Shown piece after piece: positions 28,636-39,126 of a DNA stretch of 63,416 bases. This DNA is from Streptococcus entericus DSM 14446 (GTDB lineage: Bacteria > Bacillota > Bacilli > Lactobacillales > Streptococcaceae). Made by a program: the position numbers and the translations under genes. The notes under the pieces are model-generated. The model did not search any database. It was not told the origin of the DNA and saw nothing but the letters and a program-made list of their open reading frames with translations. The stretch is taken from positions 1 to 63,416 of the forward strand of contig NZ_KB904187.1 of NCBI RefSeq assembly GCF_000380025.1, written 5' to 3'. The first letter of the stretch is position 1, and every line of letters begins with the position of its first letter.

Positions 28636-29262
28636 ATGAAAGAAAAACTAAGAAAACTAGGTTTACGATTATATATAAAGTATATTTGTCCTATTCGTTT
28701 TCGCAAAGAAAAAAAGAGATTGATAAACAAAGACTTTACCATTGTGTCCGATAATTGCTGGGGAGCTAGAGTATACCAAGAGCATGGTTTGCCTTATCGT
28801 ACTCCTTTTGTAGATTTATTTATTTATTCTGAGGACTATCTTAAACTAGTCAAAGATTTGAAAGGCTATCTAGGACAAGAATTAGTTTTTGTAAAAAATT
28901 CTCGTTACATTGGTGAAGTAAATTACCCGCTCGCCTTGCTGGGAGATGTAGAGGTACATTTTTTACATTATTCTACTGAGCGAGAAGCTTTAGAGAAATG
29001 GACACGACGTGTTCAACGGGTAAATTACAATAACCTTTTTTTCAAGATGAACGATAGTGATGGTGCCACTCGGTCTCTTCTGTATGAATTTGATCGCCTA
29101 CCTTTAGAGAATAAAATTATCTTTACTGCTAAGGCGTATCCTGATTTAAAACATGCTGTTCAATTAAAATCGTTATCTCATCAAAATGAGATATTAAATG
29201 GTCAAGACATGAAAATTTATAGACAGTATTTTGATGTGGAGAGTTGGTTAGATCATGTGTAA
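28636..29262 (+). CDS. DUF1919 family exopolysaccharide protein
   Basis: The 208-residue protein has the DUF1919 marks FTIVSDNCWGARVYQEHGLPYRTPFVDLFIYSEDYLKL and the later HFLHYSTEREALEKWTRRVQRVNYNNLFFKMNDSDG. Members occur in capsule and exopolysaccharide loci and are probably transferases, but the reaction is unproven. I chose ATG 28636 (GAGGGA upstream) instead of an in-frame codon at 28582 inside the previous gene. Confidence 0.8.
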   Translation: MKEKLRKLGLRLYIKYICPIRFRKEKKRLINKDFTIVSDNCWGARVYQEHGLPYRTPFVDLFIYSEDYLKLVKDLKGYLGQELVFVKNSRYIGEVNYPLALLGDVEVHFLHYSTEREALEKWTRRVQRVNYNNLFFKMNDSDGATRSLLYEFDRLPLENKIIFTAKAYPDLKHAVQLKSLSHQNEILNGQDMKIYRQYFDVESWLDHV

Positions 29263-29296
29263 CATCTTAGATATTTAAACAGGAGAATTTTACAAG

Positions 29297-30253
29297 ATGG
29301 AACATTTAATCAGTGTTATTATTCCAGTTTTTAAAGTTGAAGAGTATATCGAAGACTGTATTAATAGTGTTCTGGCTCAAACTTATACTAACTTAGAAAT
29401 TTTAATTGTTGATGATGGAAGTCCAGATAAAAGTATTGAACTAGCTAAAAAAATGACTAAAGACGATAGTCGAGTAAGGTATCTTGTTAAACCTAATGGG
29501 GGCTTATCAGATGCGCGAAATATGGGGATAAAGGAAGCTAAAGGAGAGTTTATAACTTTTATTGATTCTGATGACTATATCTCACCAACCTATGTTGAAA
29601 CTCTCCATAGATTGTTAACTGAACAGAAAGCAGATATTTCTGCTATCGCTTTACGTCAGGATGTTGATGGTCAGTTGAAGAGTCTTGTTGACGCTCGTAA
29701 TTATCTTAGGGTCTTTAGTCCTAAAGATATCTTATTAGCCATGTACGAGAAGAAGGACTATTTTGTGGTCTCTTTAACGGTGGCTCAAGGGAAACTATAT
29801 AAAAAAGAATTATTTGATAATATTTTATATCCTGTTGGGAAAAAATACGAAGACTCGTTCACAACCTATAAGTTGTATAAGGCTTCCGAAAAAATAGTAT
29901 ACTTGAACGAAGAATTGTACTATTATCGGATTAGACAGGGCAGCATTACCAATTCAGGGTTTTCTTTGTCTAATTTAGACAAATTGGAAATGTTTGAGGA
30001 AAAATTAGACTATCTTTCTGAGTATAGCGAAGTTATTAAGAAAGTTAGGTATGCCTACTGCATAGAATTGATTAGAGCAGCTTATTATTTACGGAACATT
30101 GAAGACGCTCAGGAGCGTAGAAACGATATTGTAGAGCGCCATAAACATTTATTTTGGAAGGTGTTTTCAGAATCTGATATAAAACAGCGGTTAAAACTGG
30201 TTGCATATCGCTATTTTCCGAGTATTGTAATTTATTTATCAAATAGGGGATAG
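29297..30253 (+). CDS. Capsule glycosyltransferase family 2
   Basis: The 318-residue enzyme has IIPVFKVEEYIEDCINSVLAQ, LIVDDGSPDKS, GGLSDARNMGIKEA and FIDSDDYI (metal-binding motif). It is about as long as the first GT2 but clearly different in sequence, so it should make another linkage. AGGAG precedes the ATG; the next gene starts 4 bp after it. Confidence 0.88.
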   Translation: MEHLISVIIPVFKVEEYIEDCINSVLAQTYTNLEILIVDDGSPDKSIELAKKMTKDDSRVRYLVKPNGGLSDARNMGIKEAKGEFITFIDSDDYISPTYVETLHRLLTEQKADISAIALRQDVDGQLKSLVDARNYLRVFSPKDILLAMYEKKDYFVVSLTVAQGKLYKKELFDNILYPVGKKYEDSFTTYKLYKASEKIVYLNEELYYYRIRQGSITNSGFSLSNLDKLEMFEEKLDYLSEYSEVIKKVRYAYCIELIRAAYYLRNIEDAQERRNDIVERHKHLFWKVFSESDIKQRLKLVAYRYFPSIVIYLSNRG

Positions 30254-30257
30254 TTAA

Positions 30258-31154
30258 TTGAAAAAGGTCTATTTTTGCCACACGGTTTATCATCTACTAA
30301 TCACACTCTGTAAAATCTCGGTAGAGGAGCAGGTAGAAATTATAGTATTTGATACCGTATCAAATCATGAGCTTATCGTTCAAAAAATAAGGGATGTTTT
30401 CGTAAATACGACAGTGTTATTTGCTGAGCAGAATACTGATTTCTCGATACTTGAGATAGATAGAGCGACGGACATTTATGTCTTTAATGATTGGACACCG
30501 ATTGGTGCTTATTTACGCAAAAATAAGTTATTCTACCACCTAATTGAAGATGGCTATAACTATCATGAATATAATGTTTATGCCAATGCCCTGACCATGA
30601 AACGTCGTTTATTGAATTTTGTTCTAAGGAGAGAAGAGCCGTCAGGATTTTCACGTTACGTCCGTAGCATTGAGGTTAATCGTGTGAAATATTTGCCGAA
30701 TGACTGCAGGAAATCCAAATGGGTAGAGAAGCCACGTAGCGCTCTTTTTGAAAATTTAGTTCCGGAGCATAAGCAGAAAATTATAACAATCTTTGGATTA
30801 GAGAACTATCAAGATTCTCTGAGGGGAGTTTTGGTACTGACTCAACCCTTAGTGCAAGATTATTGGGATAGAGATATCACTACAGAAGAAGAGCAACTAG
30901 AGTTTTACCGTCAGATTGTCGAATCTTATGGAGAAGGAGAACAGGTTTTCTTCAAAATTCATCCTCGAGATAAAGTTGATTACTCTTCTTTGACTAATGT
31001 GATTTTTTTGAAAAAAAATGTGCCGATGGAAGTCTATGAGCTTATTGCAGATTGTCACTTTACTAAAGGGATAACTCATTCATCGACAGCCTTAGATTTT
31101 CTGTCGTGTGTTGATAAAAAAATTACGTTAAAACAGATGAAAGCTAATTCATGA
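30258..31154 (+). CDS. CpsK-like sialyltransferase (GT52-type)
   Basis: The 298-residue protein starts with VYFCHTVYHLLITLCK, resembling the first strand and loop of GT52 sialyltransferases, and later has the bacterial sialyltransferase motifs D-G region (LIEDGYNYHEY), FFKIHPRDK and GITHSSTALDFL (HP and SS/ST motifs). CpsK of group B streptococcus adds terminal alpha-2,3 sialic acid. The start is TTG 30258 or slightly later; SD is AGGGGATAG. Context (neuA two genes later) supports the call, but sialic-acid synthesis genes are missing nearby. Confidence 0.7.
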   Translation: MKKVYFCHTVYHLLITLCKISVEEQVEIIVFDTVSNHELIVQKIRDVFVNTTVLFAEQNTDFSILEIDRATDIYVFNDWTPIGAYLRKNKLFYHLIEDGYNYHEYNVYANALTMKRRLLNFVLRREEPSGFSRYVRSIEVNRVKYLPNDCRKSKWVEKPRSALFENLVPEHKQKIITIFGLENYQDSLRGVLVLTQPLVQDYWDRDITTEEEQLEFYRQIVESYGEGEQVFFKIHPRDKVDYSSLTNVIFLKKNVPMEVYELIADCHFTKGITHSSTALDFLSCVDKKITLKQMKANS

Positions 31155-32563
31155 AAAAACAAACACTCATTAAATCTAGTTTAGTTTATACTCTAGGTAC
31201 TTTGTTGCTACAAGGTCTAAATTTTATTACCCTTCCTATTTACACTCGAGTAATTTCTCAAGAGGTTTTTGGACAATATAGTTTATATACCTCATGGGTA
31301 GGTCTCTTTTCATTGGTCATTGGACTACAAACATCAGGGTCTTTTGTGACTGCTAAAATCAAGTTTGAAGAGGAGTATGACAGCTACGTTTCCCATGCGC
31401 TCACAGTGTCAACGGCCTTTGCCTTTGCTTGCCTGTCGCTAGTTGTTCTATTTAGGACAGCTCTGGCAGCTTGGCTCGGTTTTTCAGAATTGATTTTGCT
31501 TTTAATCGTGATACAGAGCTATTTTGGCTATGTGACGGGTTTGTTTGGTACTTATTTTATTACTTATCAGAAAGCGACAGCTAATTTCTTTTTATCAGCC
31601 TTCACAGCAGTCACAACGGTAGGTCTTTCTCTCTATTGGATAAGTAACTGGCAAAATCATCTCATGGCTCGGATTTTGGGAAATTTTATTCCCTTGTTTA
31701 TCGCCACTTTTGTTGCAATAGTTTTCATCTATACCAAAGGGAAAACCCTTTTTCGCAAGGACTATCTAGGCTTTACCTTAAGAGTGTCCCTGCCTTTAAT
31801 TTTCCATCACTTAGGGCATCAGGTACTAAACCAGATGGATCGTATCATGATCGGTAAGATGATGACAACTAAAGATGTGGCACTCTATAGTTTTGGTTAT
31901 AATCTGGGTCTACTGATTTCTTTGGTTTTGCTAAATTTAAACACTGCATGGACGCCTTGGTTTTTTGAAGCCAAGAAAAAAGACTATGCTAAATTGAACG
32001 ACTATATTTCACGTTATCTGGCAGTGGCAGTCTTTTTGACCTTGGGTTATTTGACGATTTATCCTGAACTGGCTCTTTTGATGGGGGGCAGTCGCTACGC
32101 GGAGAGTATACATTTTATTCCATTGATCATTGTTAGTTATTTTGTCTCGTTTCTCTATACTTTCCCAGTCAATATTCAATTTTATCATGCCAATACAAAG
32201 ACAATTCCTGTTGGAACCTTATTTGCGGGGGTGGTTAATATTGGACTAAACTGGTTCTTGATTCCGATTATCGGTATTTATGGCGCTGCCTTAGCAACGG
32301 TGCTATCTTATCTGGCTTTGTTGGTTTTTCATCACATGATTTCAAGAAAGCGTTACGCCTATACTGATGTTAGACCCAAAACTTATATTTTCCTTATCTT
32401 GGGTGTAATAAGCTATGCAGGATTGATGGTGCTTTTTGTGCCGTTGCTTTGGTTACGTTGGCTGATAGGATTTGGTGTGATATTATTGTATATCTATTGG
32501 TTTAGGCAAGAACTAAGAGAAGGTTGGCAGAGTTATAAGCAAAGAAGAAATTGGATTAGTTAA
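31151..32563 (+). CDS. Capsule repeat-unit flippase (Wzx/CpsL type)
   Basis: The 470-residue protein has about 12-14 membrane helices of the polysaccharide-transporter (MATE-like) family: SLVYTLGTLLLQGLNFITLPIYTRVIS at the N-terminus and RVSLPLIFHHLGHQVLNQMDRIMIGKM in the middle. It moves lipid-linked repeat units to the outer face. It overlaps the previous gene by 4 bp (ATGA). Confidence 0.92.
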   Translation: MKKQTLIKSSLVYTLGTLLLQGLNFITLPIYTRVISQEVFGQYSLYTSWVGLFSLVIGLQTSGSFVTAKIKFEEEYDSYVSHALTVSTAFAFACLSLVVLFRTALAAWLGFSELILLLIVIQSYFGYVTGLFGTYFITYQKATANFFLSAFTAVTTVGLSLYWISNWQNHLMARILGNFIPLFIATFVAIVFIYTKGKTLFRKDYLGFTLRVSLPLIFHHLGHQVLNQMDRIMIGKMMTTKDVALYSFGYNLGLLISLVLLNLNTAWTPWFFEAKKKDYAKLNDYISRYLAVAVFLTLGYLTIYPELALLMGGSRYAESIHFIPLIIVSYFVSFLYTFPVNIQFYHANTKTIPVGTLFAGVVNIGLNWFLIPIIGIYGAALATVLSYLALLVFHHMISRKRYAYTDVRPKTYIFLILGVISYAGLMVLFVPLLWLRWLIGFGVILLYIYWFRQELREGWQSYKQRRNWIS

Positions 32564-32868
32564 TATAAATAAGATAATGTCCTCAGAAAAAGAGGAATTT
32601 ATAGAACAATTCGTTTGAGAACTCAAACCCAAGCCCGCTCTTTAGGTGACAGGATTTGCCTGTCGAAGTTGATGGCATGAGCCGTTAACTGATAGGGAAG
32701 CACTGGAATAAGTACGTACCAAATTAAGAATTAGTGTTGACGAACTTTGGTCAAGTGCTAACTCAAAATTTGTGTCTACAATCCTAAAAATAAGTTGCGG
32801 AATGCTTTTTAACTTGTGAGCCTTCTCGGAGGAAGTATGTCTTTGTCTGGTTACAGCGTCGGAATTAG
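32564..32868. other. Degraded intergenic DNA where neuB/neuC would be expected
   Basis: No coding frame is supported. Small hairpins are visible (GACAGG/CCTGTC about 32650-32666; CCTC/GAGG about 32581-32594). In sialylated capsule loci of group B streptococcus neuB, neuC and neuD lie between the flippase and neuA; here only this stretch and the stump below remain. Confidence 0.4.
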
Positions 32869-32953
32869 TCTTTGAAGGTGCTAATGCAGTGGTGACTAAA
32901 GATGTTCCAGATGGCGCAACCGTGGTTGGCTATAATAAAATCATTCAAAAGTA
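32869..32953 (+). pseudogene. neuD: C-terminal stump of a NeuD-like O-acetyltransferase
   Basis: In one frame, ending at a TAA just before the neuA ribosome-binding site, the bases encode EGANAVVTKDVPDGATVVGYNK and then IIQK. This is the typical last coil of a left-handed beta-helix acetyltransferase (compare GAGAVVTKDVP...VVG.PAK in NeuD and related enzymes). The rest of the gene is missing upstream: an in-frame stop is met about 20 codons earlier. NeuD is the best candidate because neuD precedes neuA in related loci. Confidence 0.6.
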
Positions 32954-32963
32954 AAGGAGATCT

Positions 32964-34208
32964 ATGAAACCAATTTGCTTAATTCCTGCTCGAGCAGGCT
33001 CAAAGGGTTTACCCCATAAAAATATGCTGTTTTTGGATGGAAAGCCGATGATGTTTCACACGATTGATGCGGCAATCGAATCTGGCTGCTTTGAGCTAGA
33101 GGATATTTACGTCAATACGGATTCTGAGTTTTATAATGAGATTTGTGAGACAAGAGGGATAACATCTGTTTTGCGACCAGCTGAGCTGGCGACTGATTTC
33201 TCAACGTCCTATGACTTTACAGAGCATTTTTTGCAGGACTTTGATGATGATCAAGTGTTTGTCTTGTTACAGGTTACCTCACCCTTACGTACAGGTAAGC
33301 ACATTAGAGAAGCTCTAGAACTATATCATCAGGGGATTGCTGAAAATGTTGTTAGTTTTTCAAAAATAGATAAATCACCTAAATTCTTTACAGAACTTTA
33401 TGAGCATAATTTTGCCAAGGACATTTGCGGTGTTGATAAGGGTTACCGTCGGCAGAATGACCAAAAAGAGCTTTATGCCCCAAATGGTGCGATTTATATC
33501 ACTACTAAAAAGGCTTATTTAACCAATAAAAGTTATTTCACAGAGAAAACACAGGCCTATCTCATGAGTAGGGAAGATTCTTTTGATGTGGATGAGCGAG
33601 CTGATTTTACCAGCGTCATCGGTCGTATTTTCTTTGACTATAAGCGACGTGAAGCCAAAAATAAAACATTCTATGCGACCCAGTATCAGTTATTATCCCA
33701 GACAACTCATCAAGATAAGCTGATTGTAGGAGATAGTCGCCTGCTAGGCTTCCAACAGGAAGGTTATGATAACTTTAGTCTCGGAGGCGTGACTCTGGCA
33801 ACGATACTTGAAAATAGCGACCAGATACTGTCTCGTCAGATTAGTCATCTGGTATTAGCGGCTGGGGTCAACGATTTGATTACAGGTTATGCTTGGGATG
33901 ATATTAGACAAAATATCGTCACATTGATTGAAAAAACACGGTCTAAACATATCACCTTAACCTTGGTTGAAGTGCCGTATACCTTGTTTAGGGATAGTGT
34001 AAATAATGATGATATTGCACGTTTGAATGCCTACTTGGTCGAATTAGCTGATAAGTATGGTCTTGAGCTGATTGCCACCAATGATAAACTCTCTCAGGAT
34101 GGGCATCTTCGCTATGACTATACTTCAGATGGACTCCATTTTAATCTGAATGGTCAGCAGATTTATTTTGAATTAATTTCCAATTACTGTTTGCCAAGTG
34201 AGAAGTAA
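32964..34208 (+). CDS. neuA: N-acylneuraminate cytidylyltransferase with C-terminal esterase domain
   Basis: The 414-residue protein activates sialic acid to CMP-sialic acid. The N-terminal half (1-230) has the CMP-NeuAc synthetase motif LIPARAGSKGLPHKN, and QVTSPLR and DVDERADF later. The C-terminal half (from about 250) is an SGNH esterase: VGDSRL (nucleophile Ser), AAGVNDL (Gly/Asn block) and DGLHFN (catalytic Asp/His), as in the two-domain NeuA of group B streptococcus, where it removes O-acetyl groups. AAAGGAG precedes the ATG. All motifs are intact. Confidence 0.93.
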   Translation: MKPICLIPARAGSKGLPHKNMLFLDGKPMMFHTIDAAIESGCFELEDIYVNTDSEFYNEICETRGITSVLRPAELATDFSTSYDFTEHFLQDFDDDQVFVLLQVTSPLRTGKHIREALELYHQGIAENVVSFSKIDKSPKFFTELYEHNFAKDICGVDKGYRRQNDQKELYAPNGAIYITTKKAYLTNKSYFTEKTQAYLMSREDSFDVDERADFTSVIGRIFFDYKRREAKNKTFYATQYQLLSQTTHQDKLIVGDSRLLGFQQEGYDNFSLGGVTLATILENSDQILSRQISHLVLAAGVNDLITGYAWDDIRQNIVTLIEKTRSKHITLTLVEVPYTLFRDSVNNDDIARLNAYLVELADKYGLELIATNDKLSQDGHLRYDYTSDGLHFNLNGQQIYFELISNYCLPSEK

Positions 34209-34290
34209 TCGGTAAGCTCCTTAGTTTTAGCATCTTAGGTGACACGAGAAACTTTAATGGTAATTGTTGTTAAGTAATAAATAACCACAA

Positions 34291-34318
34291 GAGAAGACGG
34301 TTGCCGTTTTCTCTTTTT
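34291..34318 (+). terminator. Capsule operon terminator
   Basis: GAGAAGACGG (34291-34300), loop TTG, CCGTTTTCTC (34304-34313), then TTTTT. One G-T pair. Confidence 0.88.
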
Positions 34319-34390
34319 AGTATTACAAGCGAGACTCATCACAATGTAGAACAAATTTTAAGCGATAGCCTGCTTACCCTCAGCATTTCC

Positions 34391-34419
34391 TTGAAATTAT
34401 AAGGTGATTATGATAAAAT
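34391..34419 (+). promoter_or_regulatory. secA promoter
   Basis: TTGAAA (34391-34396) and TAAAAT (34414-34419), 17-bp spacer, TGA before the -10 box. Confidence 0.75.
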
Positions 34420-34449
34420 AAACTGATTGTATACTCGAAAGGAATCGAC

Positions 34450-36990
34450 ATGACAAATATCGTACGTAAGCTCGTTGAAAATGAAAAAGGCGAGTTGAGA
34501 AAACTAGAAAAACTAGCAAAAAAAGTTGAAGCCTATGCTGATGAGATGGAGGCTTTGACAGACGAAGAATTACAGGCAAAAACGATTGAATTTAAGCAGC
34601 GTTATCAGGCGGGAGAGACACTAGATCAGCTTCTGCCAGAAGCGTTTGCGGTGGTACGTGAGGGGGCCAGACGTGTTCTCGGTCTTTACCCTTATCGTGT
34701 GCAAATCATGGGTGGGATTGTCCTACACCATGGGGATGTGCCTGAGATGAGAACGGGTGAGGGGAAAACCTTGACGGCTACCATGCCTGTATACCTCAAT
34801 GCCCTAGCTGGCGAAGGGGTACACGTGGTCACTGTCAATGAGTACTTGTCAGAGCGCGATGCGACTGAGATGGGGCAACTTTACAGCTTCCTAGGCTTGT
34901 CTGTGGGGATTAACCTTGCGGCGAAGTCTCCAGCCGAGAAACGCGAAGCTTACCTTTGTGACATTACCTATACCACTAACTCTGAGGTTGGTTTCGACTA
35001 CCTCAGAGACAACATGGTTGTCCGCCAAGAAGCCATGGTACAGCGCCCGCTTAACTATGCCTTGGTCGATGAGGTGGACTCTATCCTGATTGACGAAGCT
35101 AGAACGCCGCTTATTATTTCTGGTGCGCAAGCCTCAGACGTCAGCAAGCTATACTTGTTGGCAGACCATTTTGTTAAGACCTTGACACCAGACGACTACA
35201 TCATTGATGTGTCAACTAAGACCATCGGGATGTCAGATTCTGGGATTGATAAGGCAGAAACCTACTTCAAACTTGACAATCTCTATGACGTTGAAAATGT
35301 CACCTTGACACACTTTATCGATAATGCGCTTCGTGCTAACTACATCATGACCTTGGACATTGATTATGTTGTGAGCGACAAAGAAGAGATTCTTATCGTT
35401 GACCAATTTACTGGTCGGACCATGGAAGGTCGCCGGTTCTCTGATGGTCTTCACCAAGCCATCGAAGCCAAGGAACATGTTCCAATTCAGGATGAGACTA
35501 AGACCTCTGCCTCGATTACCTATCAGAATTTCTTCCGGATGTACAAGAAATTGGCAGGGATGACCGGTACGGGTAAAACAGAAGAAGAAGAGTTCCGTGA
35601 AATTTATAACATGCGGATTGTGTCTATTCCGACCAACCGTCCAATTGCTCGGATTGACCATGCAGACCTGTTGTATCCGAGCATGGTGGCTAAGTTCAAA
35701 GCAGTTGTCGCAGATGTCAAAGAGCGCTATGAAAAGGGGCAACCTGTCCTTCTTGGGACGGTAGCGGTTGAAACCTCAGAGCTCATCTCCCGTCTCTTGG
35801 TGCAGGCTGGTGTGCCACACGAGGTGCTCAATGCTAAAAACCATGCCAAAGAAGCTCAAATCATCATGAACGCAGGTCAACGCCATGCCGTTACTATTGC
35901 GACCAACATGGCTGGACGCGGAACAGACATTAAGCTGGGAGAGGGCGTTCGTGAGTTGGGTGGTCTTTGCGTTATCGGAACAGAGCGCCACGAGAGCCGT
36001 CGGATTGATAACCAGCTCCGCGGACGTTCTGGTCGTCAAGGGGATCCAGGTGAATCTCAATTTTACCTTTCTCTGGAAGATGATCTCATGCGTCGTTTCG
36101 GTTCTGACCGTATCAAGGCAGTCTTTGAGCGCATGAATTTGACTGAAGATGAAGCAGTTATTAAGTCTAAACTCTTGACCAGTCAGGTTGAGGCTGCGCA
36201 AAAACGTGTTGAGGGTAACAACTACGATACCCGTAAGCAAGTTCTTCAGTACGATGATGTCATGCGTGAGCAACGGGAAATCATCTACGCCCAACGTTAT
36301 GATGTCATCACAGCTAATCGTGACCTCGGTCCTGAAATCAAGGGCATGATTAAACGAACCATCGCGCGTAATGTTGATGCCCATAGTCGTCTCGGACGCG
36401 AGGAAGCACTGGAGTCAATCATCAACTTTGCTCACACGGTGCTTTTGCCAGAAGATGCGATTAGCATTCAGGACATTGATGGCTTGAAATTCCCAGAGAT
36501 TAAAACCTATCTTTACGACCGAGCGATTGAGGTTTATGATTCACAAATCGCTAAACTGCGCGATGAGGCTGCCGTTATTGAGTTCCAAAAGGTCTTGATT
36601 TTGATGGTTGTGGATAACAAATGGACAGACCATATCGACGGCTTAGACCAGTTGCGCAGTGCGGTTGGTCTGCGTGGTTACGCTCAAAATAACCCGATTG
36701 TTGAGTATCAGTCAGAAGGTTTCCAAATGTTCCAAGACATGATTGGTGGCATTGAGTTTGAAGTGACAAGAACCATGATGAAGGCTCAAATTCATGAGCA
36801 GGAGCGCGAGCGTGCACCTCAAGAAGCCCGGACAACTGCAACTAAAAACATTGCAGCTCAACCGATTGGGACAGTGGTGCAAGCGTCTGCAAACCTTGAC
36901 TTGTCAGGGATTGAGCGCAATGCAAAATGCCCTTGTGGTTCTGGGAAAAAATATAAAAACTGTCACGCCCGACATACGGACGTGGTCTAA
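34450..36990 (+). CDS. secA: Preprotein translocase ATPase SecA
   Basis: The 846-residue motor drives protein export through SecYEG. It shows Walker A in [11 protein letters not shown], the DEAD-like [15 protein letters not shown], the preprotein cross-linking domain, second nucleotide-binding domain with [15 protein letters not shown] and [11 protein letters not shown], and a zinc-binding C-terminus [13 protein letters not shown] that binds SecB or ribosomes in other bacteria. The general SecA1 rather than an accessory SecA2, judging from the zinc tail and length. It heads a run with acpS and alr, the usual streptococcal order. Confidence 0.97.
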   Translation: MTNIVRKLVENEKGELRKLEKLAKKVEAYADEMEALTDEELQAKTIEFKQRYQAGETLDQLLPEAFAVVREGARRVLGLYPYRVQIMGGIVLHHGDVPEMRTGEGKTLTATMPVYLNALAGEGVHVVTVNEYLSERDATEMGQLYSFLGLSVGINLAAKSPAEKREAYLCDITYTTNSEVGFDYLRDNMVVRQEAMVQRPLNYALVDEVDSILIDEARTPLIISGAQASDVSKLYLLADHFVKTLTPDDYIIDVSTKTIGMSDSGIDKAETYFKLDNLYDVENVTLTHFIDNALRANYIMTLDIDYVVSDKEEILIVDQFTGRTMEGRRFSDGLHQAIEAKEHVPIQDETKTSASITYQNFFRMYKKLAGMTGTGKTEEEEFREIYNMRIVSIPTNRPIARIDHADLLYPSMVAKFKAVVADVKERYEKGQPVLLGTVAVETSELISRLLVQAGVPHEVLNAKNHAKEAQIIMNAGQRHAVTIATNMAGRGTDIKLGEGVRELGGLCVIGTERHESRRIDNQLRGRSGRQGDPGESQFYLSLEDDLMRRFGSDRIKAVFERMNLTEDEAVIKSKLLTSQVEAAQKRVEGNNYDTRKQVLQYDDVMREQREIIYAQRYDVITANRDLGPEIKGMIKRTIARNVDAHSRLGREEALESIINFAHTVLLPEDAISIQDIDGLKFPEIKTYLYDRAIEVYDSQIAKLRDEAAVIEFQKVLILMVVDNKWTDHIDGLDQLRSAVGLRGYAQNNPIVEYQSEGFQMFQDMIGGIEFEVTRTMMKAQIHEQERERAPQEARTTATKNIAAQPIGTVVQASANLDLSGIERNAKCPCGSGKKYKNCHARHTDVV

Positions 36991-37047
36991 GCTGATACGA
37001 TAGGGTGGCGAAAGCTGCTTTATCGTATTTTCGTCAGGAGGCAAGAC

Positions 37048-37416
37048 ATGATTGTTGGTCATGGCATCGATTTGCAGGATATGGGGGCAATCGCAGAGCT
37101 CATTGTCAAAAAGCCCGCCATCATTTCAAAAATTCTAAGGCCAAAAGAGCTCACCGTTTTTGAGCATCTCCCAGAAGCACGGCGTTTAGAACACCTAGCT
37201 GGGCGCTGGTCAGCCAAAGAAGCCTTTGCCAAGGCTTACGGAACAGGGATTGTTAAAGGCTGTGGTTTTCAAGATTTGGAAATTCTAGCGGATGAGAGAG
37301 GTCGCCCTATTTTTACCAAGCACCCTTTTGAAGGGAAGGTTCATGTATCGATCAGTCATTCGGGCTCGTTTGCCCAAGCCAGTGTGATTTTAGAAGGAGG
37401 AGAGCATGGTCACTAG
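37048..37416 (+). CDS. acpS: Holo-[acyl-carrier-protein] synthase
   Basis: The 122-residue enzyme transfers 4'-phosphopantetheine from CoA to acyl carrier protein. The magnesium-binding motifs are [10 protein letters not shown] (Asp) and [18 protein letters not shown] (Glu/Lys), and HVSISHSG lies near the end. Only slightly changed at the start from the usual GTDI/GIDI. AGGAGGC precedes the ATG; overlaps alr by 11 bp. Confidence 0.95.
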   Translation: MIVGHGIDLQDMGAIAELIVKKPAIISKILRPKELTVFEHLPEARRLEHLAGRWSAKEAFAKAYGTGIVKGCGFQDLEILADERGRPIFTKHPFEGKVHVSISHSGSFAQASVILEGGEHGH

Positions 37417-38509
37417 TCTGCATCGTCCAACGTGGGCGACCGTAAATCTTAACCATATCCGTAGTAACATTCAGCAAATCATCGCCCACCTGCCAAAACC
37501 TGTCAAAACGTTGGCAGTTGTTAAGGCAGACGCCTATGGTCATGGTGCTGTTGCCGTCGCTCAATCCATTCGCGACTTGGTCTCTGGTTTTTGTGTCTCT
37601 AATCTTGACGAAGCGATTGAGTTGAGGCAAGCTGGCTTGCAGGAGATGATTTTGGTATTGGGAGTTGTGCTGCCTCAGCACGTGCCGTTGGCTATTGCTA
37701 ACGATATCACCCTCACGGTGGCAAGCCTTGATTGGGTAATGGCAGCGCAGGAAGAGGGCGTTGACCTGTCGCAACTGACGGTACATTTGAAAATAGACAG
37801 TGGTATGGGGCGTCTGGGGTTCCGACAAGCGGCAGAGACCAAACAGGCGATGGCATGTTTATCAGTCGCTGGAGTGGCTATCTCTGGTATTTTCACGCAT
37901 TTTGCGACAGCAGATGAAGCAGATGATCGCTACCTTAGGACACAATTATCAGAGTTTAAGGAGCATTTGAAACAGTTAGACTGGGTGCCAGAGTTTGTTC
38001 ATGCCAGCAACTCAGCGGCAGCGATTTGGCAGGAAGAGACTATTTTTGATGCGGTTCGTCTGGGGGTCTCAATCTACGGGCTAAATCCGAGCGGAACTGC
38101 CCTGCCCTTACCTTACCCTCTCAAGCCTGCTCTTGGGTTAAGTTCTCGATTGGTACAGGTCAAACGTGTTGATAAAGGCTCAGCTATTGGCTACGGGGCA
38201 ACCTATCACAGTGCTGGTGAAGAGGTGATTGGCACAGTGCCTATCGGTTATGCAGATGGTTATATCCGAGATTTGGCGGGCTTTCATGTACTGGTTGATG
38301 GTCAGGAGTGTCCAATCGTTGGGCGGGTGTCGATGGATCAGCTGACTGTTCGGTTGCCCAAGGCTTATCCCCTGGGGACTGAGGTGGTTCTGGTGGGAAC
38401 TAGCGGTGAGCGAGAGATCACCCTCACGGAGGCCGCAGCCCACTGTCAGACCATTAACTACGAACTGGCCTGCCTGATTAGTGACCGTGTTCCGAGGGTT
38501 TATGATTAG
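37406..38509 (+). CDS. alr: Alanine racemase
   Basis: The 367-residue PLP enzyme makes D-alanine for the cell wall. The PLP lysine is in [13 protein letters not shown], the barrel has [12 protein letters not shown] and SIYGLNPSG, and the catalytic Tyr is in GYGATYH with GRVSMDQ near the C-terminal domain. GGAGGAG lies inside the acpS 3' end before the ATG, so translation is coupled. Confidence 0.96.
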   Translation: MVTSLHRPTWATVNLNHIRSNIQQIIAHLPKPVKTLAVVKADAYGHGAVAVAQSIRDLVSGFCVSNLDEAIELRQAGLQEMILVLGVVLPQHVPLAIANDITLTVASLDWVMAAQEEGVDLSQLTVHLKIDSGMGRLGFRQAAETKQAMACLSVAGVAISGIFTHFATADEADDRYLRTQLSEFKEHLKQLDWVPEFVHASNSAAAIWQEETIFDAVRLGVSIYGLNPSGTALPLPYPLKPALGLSSRLVQVKRVDKGSAIGYGATYHSAGEEVIGTVPIGYADGYIRDLAGFHVLVDGQECPIVGRVSMDQLTVRLPKAYPLGTEVVLVGTSGEREITLTEAAAHCQTINYELACLISDRVPRVYD

Positions 38510-38569
38510 CCTCAGACTAAATCTGGTAAGCTGTTTTGTCTAATCGTATGGAACTTCAAGGAGAAATCA

Positions 38570-39097
38570 ATGAAACTAATCGTCATCGGTTGCCCAGGTG
38601 CGGGGAAGTCCACCTTGGCTAGAACACTCAGTAGGGAGCTAGGGTTACCTCTCTTGCATTTGGATAGGATTTGGCATGCGACAGATTATTCGCCCCAGGC
38701 CCGGCAGGCTTTTAGTCAGCAGGTCGAGACATTTATGGCTGAGCATGAGGCTTGGATAATCGATGGTAATTATGCCAATCGCCTACCTCAGCGTCTCCAG
38801 CAGGCGGATACGGTTCTCTGGCTGGACTACCCTCGCTGGCTTTGCCTTTACCGTGTGCTGGTGCGGACGCTTAAAGCGGTCTTGTTCGGGGCGAAGCGCC
38901 CCGACATGGCAGAGCAGTTCAGGGAGCGATTGGATAAAGAGTACTTGGCATTTTTACAGTTTGTTTGGCAGTTCCCGAAAACCACTTATCCAAAATTGGA
39001 ACAAGCCCTGGCTGATTTTTCTGGTCAAGTTTATCGTTGCCGTAATAGTAAGCAAACGCAACAGGTTGTCCAGCTCATAAAGCAGCCACCTGCCTGA
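38570..39097 (+). CDS. FlaR-like P-loop kinase
   Basis: The 175-residue protein has a Walker A (GCPGAGKSTLAR, residues 8-19), LPLLHLDRIWH, IIDGNYANRLPQRLQQADTVLWLDYPRW and a basic stretch. This is the adenylate-kinase-like family often annotated 'DNA topology modulation protein FlaR'; true substrates are not known. AAGGAG precedes the ATG. Confidence 0.8.
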   Translation: MKLIVIGCPGAGKSTLARTLSRELGLPLLHLDRIWHATDYSPQARQAFSQQVETFMAEHEAWIIDGNYANRLPQRLQQADTVLWLDYPRWLCLYRVLVRTLKAVLFGAKRPDMAEQFRERLDKEYLAFLQFVWQFPKTTYPKLEQALADFSGQVYRCRNSKQTQQVVQLIKQPPA

Positions 39098-39126
39098 CTG
39101 GCTGCGCTCTATCAGAAAGGAAATTC

